Source: Phycisphaerales bacterium UBA1910 (GTDB lineage: Bacteria; Planctomycetota; Phycisphaerae; Phycisphaerales; UBA1924). From it: DNA of 8,468 nt. The notes beneath the pieces are model-generated. The model saw nothing but the letters and a program-made list of their open reading frames with translations, was not told the origin of the DNA and searched no databases. The stretch is taken from contig DDGE01000054.1 of assembly GCA_002337545.1 (NCBI GenBank), forward strand, positions 17,425-25,892. The letters run 5' to 3'. The position numbers and the translations under genes were made by a program. Below, piece by piece: positions 1-4,304 of the stretch. The number at the start of each line of letters is the position of its first letter. Within the stretch, counting starts at the first letter, position 1.

Positions 1-332
1 ATCACGCTTGTGAGATAGATGTCCATGCCCGTGTGCCATTCTTCATCACTCAGCCCGAGCACCCCGCCCTTGGCGCCGTGCCCCGTGCTGTTGACGACCG
101 CGTCGATGCGCCCGAATCGATCAACGGCGGCGTCCACGAAACGGCTCAGATCGTCCGGCTCCCGATTCGAGCCCGTGAAACCCAGCCCGCCCAGCTCATT
201 CCCCAACGCCTCACCTTTCCCCGACGAGGACATCACGCCCACGCGATATCCACGCTCGTGGAGCGCACGAGCTGCATCTGCACCAATGCCGCTCCCGCCT
301 CCGATGACCAACGCTACGCGATTATCTGACAT
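1..332 (-). CDS. Short-chain dehydrogenase/reductase, N-terminal part (cut by left edge)
   Basis: The 110 visible codons encode the NAD(P)-binding half of a Rossmann-fold short-chain dehydrogenase/reductase (SDR). The glycine-rich nucleotide loop is GGGSGIG at residues 11-17, matching the TGxxxGxG signature except that the leading Thr is Ile10. The strand-4 motif normally reading NNAG is present as NSTG at residues 81-84, preceded by RIDAVV. The catalytic Ser-Tyr-Lys region lies beyond the left edge, so activity and substrate cannot be judged. The start ATG (330-332) is supported by AAGGAG (339-344) six bases upstream. The gene is divergent from the small membrane protein gene, with 62 bp between the two starts. 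A possible minus-strand -10 box TACAGT lies at 363-368, without a clear -35. Family assignment is secure; substrate unknown. Confidence 0.9.
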   Translation of the reverse strand, partial: MSDNRVALVIGGGSGIGADAARALHERGYRVGVMSSSGKGEALGNELGGLGFTGSNREPDDLSRFVDAAVDRFGRIDAVVNSTGHGAKGGVLGLSDEEWHTGMDIYLTSV

Positions 333-338
333 ACACAG

Positions 339-344
339 CTCCTT
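339..344 (-). promoter_or_regulatory. Ribosome binding site of the SDR gene
   Basis: AAGGAG on the minus strand, six bases before the ATG at 332. It fixes the SDR start and shows that this genome uses Shine-Dalgarno sites for some genes, in contrast to the SD-less genes nearby. Confidence 0.75.
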
Positions 345-382
345 GCTCCCACCTTCACGACCACTGTAGACCCATTCACCCC

Positions 383-394
383 TACCCTTCCCCC
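383..394 (+). promoter_or_regulatory. Putative -10 box (TACCCT) of a leaderless gene
   Basis: TACCCT at 383-388 ends six bases before the ATG at 395, so a transcript starting at the usual distance would begin at or next to the start codon. No Shine-Dalgarno sequence lies between; the stretch is C-rich. No convincing -35 hexamer is seen. The call rests mainly on the same arrangement recurring before the genes at 865, 2121 and 3300. Confidence 0.4.
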
Positions 395-655
395 ATGCCG
401 CAAAGCGTCCACGATTTCCTCTTCTCCTACTACGGGCTCGACTGGGCCGCGGCCGTCTTCATGTTCCTCTCGATGTATCGGCTTGGGATCCATAAAAAAG
501 ACGGCTTTCTCTTCGCGGCCCTCGCCTCGGTCTGCTGGATCGCCTTCAACCTCATCGCCCATTCGGCGGCCGGAGTGATCGCGAACCTCATTATCGCCGT
601 CATGGCCTTCCGGTCGCTGTCCAAATGGAACGCGCCAGAGCCCCAAGAAACCTGA
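395..655 (+). CDS. Small three-helix inner-membrane protein, function unknown
   Basis: An 86-residue protein with three likely membrane helices, at about residues 15-30, 38-55 and 58-75. A short basic loop (HKKDG) separates the first two, and a polar tail (NAPEPQET) follows the third. Conspicuous residues are Trp17, Trp48, Asn52 and Asn64 within hydrophobic segments. This pattern resembles the short PnuC-like/CBU_0592-like membrane proteins, but I cannot confirm membership and assign no function. The membrane-like composition argues that this frame is real and the opposite-strand frame is a shadow. There is no Shine-Dalgarno site; a TACCCT box sits six bases before the ATG, suggesting leaderless translation. 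A palindromic repeat begins 15 bases after the stop. Confidence 0.75.
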   Translation: MPQSVHDFLFSYYGLDWAAAVFMFLSMYRLGIHKKDGFLFAALASVCWIAFNLIAHSAAGVIANLIIAVMAFRSLSKWNAPEPQET

Positions 656-670
656 TCTGAGTGATTCTTC

Positions 671-818
671 TGTCCCTCCCCGCGATCCGCCTATGGCGGA
701 CGAGGGAGGTGGTCCGCCGAAAGCGGATCGGAGGGGTCTTCGTAAGCATCTAGATTTCAACCAAGACCCCTCCGTCTCGCTCCGCTCGACACCTCCCCGC
801 GGGGCGCGGGGAGGGACA
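671..818. repeat. 148-bp nested palindromic intergenic element (REP/MITE-like)
   Basis: The element is built of nested inverted repeats. Outer arms are a perfect 14-bp match (671-684 with 805-818). Inside them 704-711 pairs with 790-797 (8 bp), then 729-740 pairs perfectly with 763-774 (12 bp), leaving a 22-base apical loop. Small hairpins decorate the arms: TCCGCC-TAT-GGCGGA at 686-700, TCCGC/GCGGA at 713-717 and 723-727, and the self-complementary CCCCGCGGGG at 795-804. No coding potential is evident. The design is that of dispersed non-autonomous palindromic repeats; it may also act as a transcription end for the upstream gene. There is only one copy in the window, so dispersal is inferred. 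Confidence 0.75.
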
Positions 819-853
819 AGATCGCCGCCTCTTCCCCACTGCCTCTCCTCCCC

Positions 854-864
854 TATCGTCCCCT
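854..864 (+). promoter_or_regulatory. Putative -10 box (TATCGT) of a leaderless gene
   Basis: TATCGT at 854-859 ends five bases before the ATG at 865, with only CCCCT between, so there is no room for a ribosome binding site. No clear -35 is seen; the region 17-18 bases upstream is pyrimidine-rich. Confidence 0.4.
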
Positions 865-1245
865 ATGCCCACCTACACCATCACCGTGACCCACGAGTTC
901 TGTGCCGCCCACACCCTTACCATCGCAGGCACGCAGGAACCCCTCCACGGGCACAACTTCGTCACCAAGGCCACCATCGGCGGCGATAGCCTCGATGCTG
1001 ACGGGCTGCTTTGCGATTTCCATACGGTCCACGCCGTGCTTGTTGAGATCTGCAACCCCTATACGAATCAGAACTTCAACGAGATCGCCCCGTTCGACGC
1101 TACCAACCCGTCCGCCGAACTGATCGCCAAGCACATCGCCGACGAGCTCGCCGCCCGGCTCGACGATGCGCTGGCACCCAGCGCCAGGGTCCAATCCGTG
1201 AGCATCACCGAAGCGCCGGGCTGCGTCGCCACCTACACCCGCTAA
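865..1245 (+). CDS. Divergent 6-pyruvoyl-tetrahydropterin synthase/QueD-family protein (COG0720)
   Basis: A 126-residue protein of the T-fold family that includes QueD (queuosine precursor synthesis) and the PTPS-III enzymes that can replace FolB in folate synthesis. Zinc ligands are kept: His16 in CAAH and His28 and His30 in HGHN. Also conserved are the CDF segment near residues 50-52, NPSAELIA at 81-88 and Glu116 before the C-terminal ATY. The catalytic Cys of QueD (E. coli Cys27) aligns with Gln24, while Glu25 gives an ExxHGH pattern like that reported for PTPS-III. The usual LDHxxLN segment reads YTNQNFN (66-72), so the Asp-His pair is absent. The fold is confident, but activity and pathway are uncertain. 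The start follows a TATCGT box by five bases with no Shine-Dalgarno site. No queuosine or folate gene is adjacent. Confidence 0.82.
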   Translation: MPTYTITVTHEFCAAHTLTIAGTQEPLHGHNFVTKATIGGDSLDADGLLCDFHTVHAVLVEICNPYTNQNFNEIAPFDATNPSAELIAKHIADELAARLDDALAPSARVQSVSITEAPGCVATYTR

Positions 1246-1390
1246 CGCCGCCTCATCGCGCAACTTCTGCCTGCCGATTCGCTGGCTTGGGCCCTTTCCC
1301 CCACTCCTGCCAAACCCGATCCTGATCCGCGCCGATCCAACTGGCGTGCATCGGCGTGGGCCGGTGTGCACCGAACGAGACACACACCAA

Positions 1391-1395
1391 AAGGA
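1391..1395 (+). promoter_or_regulatory. Ribosome binding site choosing the start of the Asn/Gly/Phe-rich protein
   Basis: AAGGA ends nine bases before the ATG at 1405 and only three before the in-frame ATG at 1399. The spacing favours 1405. An upstream in-frame ATG at 1366 has no such site and would add basic residues unlike the rest of the protein. Confidence 0.6.
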
Positions 1396-1404
1396 CGCAT
1401 GCGC

Positions 1405-2016
1405 ATGTTCAACACCCCATTCAACGGCGGCAACTGGAACTGGAATAACGGCAACAACTGGGGCTTCAACGGCTTCGGCGGCGGGAACAACTTCGGCGGT
1501 TTCCCCGGCGTGCCCTCCTTCAACAACTGGGGTGGTTTCTCGCCCTGGAACTGGAACAACAACAACTTCGGCGGCAACGGCTTCGGCGCTGGCAATGGCT
1601 TCGGTGCTGGTAATGGCTTCGGGGTCAATGGGTTCAACTCGTGGAACCCCGTCAACTGGTTCAACCCCGTCAACTCGGGCTGGAACTGGAACAACCCCTT
1701 CGTGGGCTCATGGAACAACGGCTTCGGGTTGAACCCGTTCGTCGGCTCGCCCTTCGGCGCGTTCAACCCGTGGAACTGGAGCAATGTCAATCCCGGTTTC
1801 AACGGCGTGAGCAACTGGGGCAGCAACTACGACGACTGGTCCGAGCCCACCGAGTTCACCGGCGAATCCTTCAACGGTGGCTATGGCGGCAACGGTTTCA
1901 GCCCCGTCCCCGGCCCGTTCAGCCCAAGCTTCAACGGTGGTTTCAACCCCGGCTTCAACGGCGGGTTCAATCCGGGCTTTAATCCGGGCTTCAACGGCTT
2001 TAACCAGGCCGCCTGA
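1405..2016 (+). CDS. Asn/Gly/Phe/Trp-rich low-complexity protein, function unknown
   Basis: A 203-residue protein of extreme composition: by my hand count about 24% Asn, 24% Gly, 15% Phe and 7% Trp. From this start it contains no Lys, Arg, His, Cys or Ile. Its only charged residues are five acids within residues 143-154 (DD, then three Glu). The N-terminal third is rich in NWNWNN and NNFGG patterns, a GFGAGN hexapeptide is tandemly repeated near residues 59-70, and the C-terminus is built of FNGG/FNPG units. There is no signal peptide, membrane helix or recognisable domain. It resembles aromatic prion-like or FG-type disordered sequences, so assembly or phase separation is conceivable but unproven. 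A Shine-Dalgarno site and a downstream terminator support a real monocistronic gene. The start could instead be 1399 or 1366. Confidence 0.75.
   Translation: MFNTPFNGGNWNWNNGNNWGFNGFGGGNNFGGFPGVPSFNNWGGFSPWNWNNNNFGGNGFGAGNGFGAGNGFGVNGFNSWNPVNWFNPVNSGWNWNNPFVGSWNNGFGLNPFVGSPFGAFNPWNWSNVNPGFNGVSNWGSNYDDWSEPTEFTGESFNGGYGGNGFSPVPGPFSPSFNGGFNPGFNGGFNPGFNPGFNGFNQAA
1579..1629 (+). repeat. In-frame tandem repeat, 18-bp unit encoding GFGAGN
   Basis: Two adjacent 18-bp units (1579-1596 and 1597-1614) encode GFGAGN. They differ only at third codon positions and are followed by a shortened, diverged copy encoding GFGVN. This suggests growth of the low-complexity protein by local duplication. Confidence 0.65.
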
Positions 2017-2042
2017 TCGACACGCCCAAACCTGATTTGATC

Positions 2043-2071
2043 AACGCCCTCGCTCGTCGGGGGCGTTTTCT
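2043..2071 (+). terminator. Rho-independent terminator of the Asn/Gly/Phe-rich gene
   Basis: AACGCCC (2043-2049) pairs perfectly with GGGCGTT (2061-2067) and runs into TTTTC. It lies 27 bases after the stop codon and before the start of the metallo-hydrolase gene, separating the two transcripts. Confidence 0.75.
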
Positions 2072-2109
2072 ATGTCCACTTCCCTCGCCTGCGTTCCTTG
2101 CCCGCCCCC

Positions 2110-2120
2110 TATCCTTCTTT
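2110..2120 (+). promoter_or_regulatory. Putative -10 box (TATCCT) of a leaderless gene
   Basis: TATCCT at 2110-2115 ends five bases before the ATG at 2121; TCTTT lies between, leaving no ribosome binding site. It lies just downstream of the preceding gene's terminator, where an independent promoter is expected. No clear -35 is seen. Confidence 0.45.
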
Positions 2121-2933
2121 ATGCGTTTCCGATTCCTTGGCACCGGCACCTCCGCGGGCATCCCCGTCATCGCGTGTGATTGCACCACCTGCACATCCAC
2201 CGACCCGCGCGACACCAGATCGCGCTGTTCCGCGACGATTGAGTTCACCGATGAGACGGGGCAGGATCGCGTGATTCTGATCGATACCTCGCCCGATCTC
2301 CGGGCACAGGTGCTCCGCGAGCAGATCCCCCGGATCGACGCGATCCTTTTTACGCACAACCATGTCGATCACACCTTTGGGCTCGACGAGGTGCGTCGCT
2401 TCAATGAGGTGATGAAGCAGAGCATCCCGATTTTCGCGGACGAGCACACGATGAACGCACTCGGACGCGTGTATCAGCACATCTTCTCGCCGCACACGAA
2501 CATCCAGTCCTCTTTTATCGCTTCGCTCGAGCCCACGATCATCTTCCCCAACGAACCCTTCGAGCTCTTCGGGCTCCGCATCACTCCGATCACGCTGATG
2601 CACGGCAAGCTCCCGATTCTGGGCTACCGCTTCGATTACCCATCCAACCCCGGCCCGCTCCCGCTCGCCTACTGCACGGATACATCCGATATCCCGGAGG
2701 ACACCTACGCGCACCTCGATGGCGTGGAGACGCTGATTGTCGATGCGCTGCGACATCGACCCCACCGGACACACTTCACGGTGGACGAGGCGATCGCCGC
2801 CGCGGAGCGGATCGGGCCTTCTCGGACCTATCTGATTCATATGACGCACGATCTGCTTCACGCGAAAGAGGATTCCTCCCTCCCAAATGGCATCACCCTC
2901 GCGTACGACGGACTCATCCTTTCAGATTCCTGA
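2121..2933 (+). CDS. PhnP-like metallo-beta-lactamase-fold hydrolase (COG1235)
   Basis: A 270-residue cytoplasmic phosphodiesterase-type member of the metallo-beta-lactamase fold. The start at 2121 gives the family's usual N-terminus, MRFRFLGTGTSAGIP; an open frame reaching back to 2037 would run through the upstream terminator. Metal-site residues are visible: His79, His81, Asp83 and His84 in THNHVDH, His161, Asp187 in YCTD, and His243 in HMTHD. Cys19, Cys21 and Cys24 (CxCxxC) with His247 match the structural zinc site described for E. coli PhnP. DPRDTRSR (28-35) and IDTSPDLR (54-61) are also family signatures. PhnP itself hydrolyses 5-phosphoribosyl cyclic phosphate in phosphonate use, but no phn gene is nearby, so the substrate here is open. 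Transcription probably starts at the ATG. Confidence 0.9.
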   Translation: MRFRFLGTGTSAGIPVIACDCTTCTSTDPRDTRSRCSATIEFTDETGQDRVILIDTSPDLRAQVLREQIPRIDAILFTHNHVDHTFGLDEVRRFNEVMKQSIPIFADEHTMNALGRVYQHIFSPHTNIQSSFIASLEPTIIFPNEPFELFGLRITPITLMHGKLPILGYRFDYPSNPGPLPLAYCTDTSDIPEDTYAHLDGVETLIVDALRHRPHRTHFTVDEAIAAAERIGPSRTYLIHMTHDLLHAKEDSSLPNGITLAYDGLILSDS

Positions 2934-2958
2934 GAACTGCCTTGCCATCCTCATCAAA

Positions 2959-2999
2959 TGTGTCATTCTGCGTTGTCGCCCGTTCGTCTGGGTGACACA
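2959..2999. repeat. Inverted repeat TGTGTCA/TGACACA with 27-base loop
   Basis: TGTGTCA at 2959-2965 is perfectly complementary to TGACACA at 2993-2999. The loop holds a smaller possible CCC/GGG pairing. It lies between the hydrolase stop and the ribosome binding site of the small ORF. It could be a hairpin in an untranslated leader, a fragment of a dispersed repeat or a regulator site; the sequence alone does not decide. Confidence 0.4.
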
Positions 3000-3026
3000 A
3001 AAACCATGGAGAGAGGAGTGTTCACC

Positions 3027-3200
3027 ATGCCGGAATCCGTCAACCCCAACAACCAATCCCAACGAGCCCCCCAGATCACATCCCTCTCCACGGCTTTCCC
3101 GATGCATTTCGAGACCCCGCACCCGACCCCGAACGAGGATCCTCGGCGTGCCCAGAACCAGACGACCCGCTCGCCTCACCGCCACGACGCGGGGGAGTGA
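3027..3200 (+). CDS. Small 57-residue hydrophilic protein, function unknown
   Basis: A short ORF starting MPESVNPNNQ and ending HRHDAGE, rich in Pro, Asn, Thr, Arg and His, with no hydrophobic segment, Cys motif or recognisable domain; it is likely disordered. The evidence for expression is an AGGAG site (3014-3018) eight bases before the ATG, and a good hairpin terminator 36 bases after the stop. The frame stays open upstream to an ATG at 2958, but that start lacks a ribosome binding site. Composition alone does not prove coding, so it may be a real small protein or a chance ORF in a short transcript. Confidence 0.5.
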   Translation: MPESVNPNNQSQRAPQITSLSTAFPMHFETPHPTPNEDPRRAQNQTTRSPHRHDAGE

Positions 3201-3236
3201 GGCGCCCCGTCCCGATCCATCCAAATTCCCACAATT

Positions 3237-3259
3237 GAGCCCCCATCGGGGGCTCTTGT
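3237..3259 (+). terminator. Hairpin terminator after the small ORF
   Basis: GAGCCCCC (3237-3244) and GGGGGCTC (3248-3255) form a perfect 8-bp GC-rich stem with a three-base loop, followed by TTGT. The T-run is short, so termination may be partial. It lies upstream of the atpG promoter and insulates it. Confidence 0.65.
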
Positions 3260-3262
3260 CGT

Positions 3263-3299
3263 ATGACCAAACGGCGGTCCGGGCCTACGATCCCCTCCC
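3263..3299 (+). promoter_or_regulatory. Promoter of atpG, probably giving a leaderless transcript
   Basis: ATGACC (3263-3268, -35-like) and TACGAT (3286-3291, -10-like) are separated by exactly 17 bases. The -10 box ends eight bases before the ATG at 3300, placing the expected transcription start at or very near the ATG. The intervening bases are all pyrimidines, with no Shine-Dalgarno site. This is the best-formed of the four similar promoters in the window. Confidence 0.55.
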
Positions 3300-4169
3300 A
3301 TGGGTAATACACGAGACATCAAGAAGCGCATGAAAGCGGTCGGGAACATCAAGCGGATCACCCGCACGATGCAGATGATCGCCACCTCCAAGTTCGCCCG
3401 CGCCCAGCAGGCGTCCGTTGCATCGCGGCCCTACACCGAGTCGCTCTTCGGGCTCGTTGCCAAGCTCAGCGCCGCCGGCGTTGGCGAGGGCAACGCGCTG
3501 CTCTCGCAGCCCAACCCCGACGCGCCGGAGCTGACACTCGTCATCTCCGCCGAGCGTGGGCTCTGCGGCCCGTACAACGGGTCGATCCTTCGGACCTCGC
3601 TCAAGCACCTGCGTGCGAACCCGGGTTCCGAACTCGAGGTCGTGGGCAAGAAGGGGGCGACCGCGCTCCGCTTCAACGGGTACACCGACTTCAAGCATCT
3701 CCCCGCGTTCGGCGACAAGCCCGCGTATGAGGATGTCGAACGCCTCGCGGCCGAGTACATCGAACGATTCGTCAACGGCGAGATCTCTGCCGTCCGCATC
3801 GTCTACATGAAGTACATCTCCGCGGGCAAGCAGATCCCGACGGTTCTGCAGCTCCTGCCCTTCGCGACACCCGACGCATCGGAAACAACCGAGGACGCAT
3901 CGGGGCACAACGATCTGTACGAGTTCTCGCCCGACGCGGAATCGCTGCTTGAATACCTGCTGCCCGCGGCGGTGAAAGCGGTGCTCTTCCAGAGCTTCAA
4001 CGACGCGATCGTCTCCGAACACATCGCCCGTATGGTCGCGATGAAGGCCGCTACGGACAACGCGGGCAAGATGGGCAACGCGCTCAAGCGCCAGTTCAAC
4101 CGCCTGCGTCAGGCACAGATCACCACCGAGCTCACCGAGATCATCTCGGGTGCGGCCGCCCTCGAGTAA
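3300..4169 (+). CDS. atpG: F1Fo ATP synthase gamma subunit
   Basis: A 289-residue protein, full length for the family. It forms the central rotating shaft of F1 that couples proton flow to ATP synthesis at the membrane. Both family ends are present: the N-terminal helix (MGNTRDIKKRMKAV, then ITRTMQMIATSKF) and the C-terminal helix (RMVAMKAATDNAGKM, then LRQAQITTELTEIISGA). The internal signature ERGLCGPYN sits near residues 84-92. The N-terminus matches the family from the first residue, so the start is secure despite having no Shine-Dalgarno site. Unusually it stands alone: no alpha, beta, delta or epsilon subunit gene is adjacent, and it has its own promoter and terminator. Nothing suggests truncation or loss of function. 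Confidence 0.97.
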   Translation: MGNTRDIKKRMKAVGNIKRITRTMQMIATSKFARAQQASVASRPYTESLFGLVAKLSAAGVGEGNALLSQPNPDAPELTLVISAERGLCGPYNGSILRTSLKHLRANPGSELEVVGKKGATALRFNGYTDFKHLPAFGDKPAYEDVERLAAEYIERFVNGEISAVRIVYMKYISAGKQIPTVLQLLPFATPDASETTEDASGHNDLYEFSPDAESLLEYLLPAAVKAVLFQSFNDAIVSEHIARMVAMKAATDNAGKMGNALKRQFNRLRQAQITTELTEIISGAAALE

Positions 4170-4193
4170 TCTGCCTGAACTTCCTGATCACAC

Positions 4194-4225
4194 AAGAAGC
4201 GACCCGGATGGGTCGCTTCTTTTTT
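4194..4225 (+). terminator. Strong rho-independent terminator of atpG
   Basis: AAGAAGCGACCC (4194-4205) pairs perfectly over 12 bp with GGGTCGCTTCTT (4210-4221) around the loop GGAT, and the run of T continues to 4225. It lies 24 bases after the atpG stop, between converging transcripts. On the minus strand the T-run is weaker, so it may also partly end the opposing operon. Confidence 0.9.
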
Positions 4226-4262
4226 CTGTCGTTGCCCGCGATGCTCGCTCGCGTTCTCATGG

Positions 4263-4304
4263 TCTTGGTTGCTTTGTCTTGGTTACTTTGTCTTGGTTAC
4301 TTTG
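4263..4304. repeat. Three tandem 14-bp repeats across the stop of the M16 gene
   Basis: Three head-to-tail copies of a 14-bp unit, TCTTGGTTACTTTG on the plus strand: 4263-4276 (one mismatch), 4277-4290 and 4291-4304. The last copy contains the minus-strand stop codon of the M16 gene (4297-4299). The unit is not a multiple of three, so it expands outside the reading frame. Confidence 0.8.

Noticed and set aside
314..760. Minus-strand frame of 148 codons covering the small membrane protein gene
   Set aside because: It overlaps the SDR start and runs into the palindromic repeat; the plus-strand frame has membrane-protein composition and this one has no recognisable domain.
1344..1372. Imperfect hairpin (TGCATCGGC/GCCGGTGTGCA) upstream of the Asn/Gly/Phe-rich gene
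   Set aside because: The pairing needs a bulge and mismatches and is no better than expected in GC-rich DNA; no riboswitch or regulator site is recognisable.
1242..1826. Minus-strand frame rich in Leu, Pro, Lys and Phe opposite the Asn/Gly/Phe-rich gene
   Set aside because: Its repetitive composition is the expected antisense image of the Asn/Gly/Phe codons. The plus strand has the ribosome binding site and terminator.
2037..2120. Longer N-terminus for the metallo-hydrolase
   Set aside because: The extra 28 codons cross the terminator of the previous gene and precede the conserved family N-terminus beginning at 2121.
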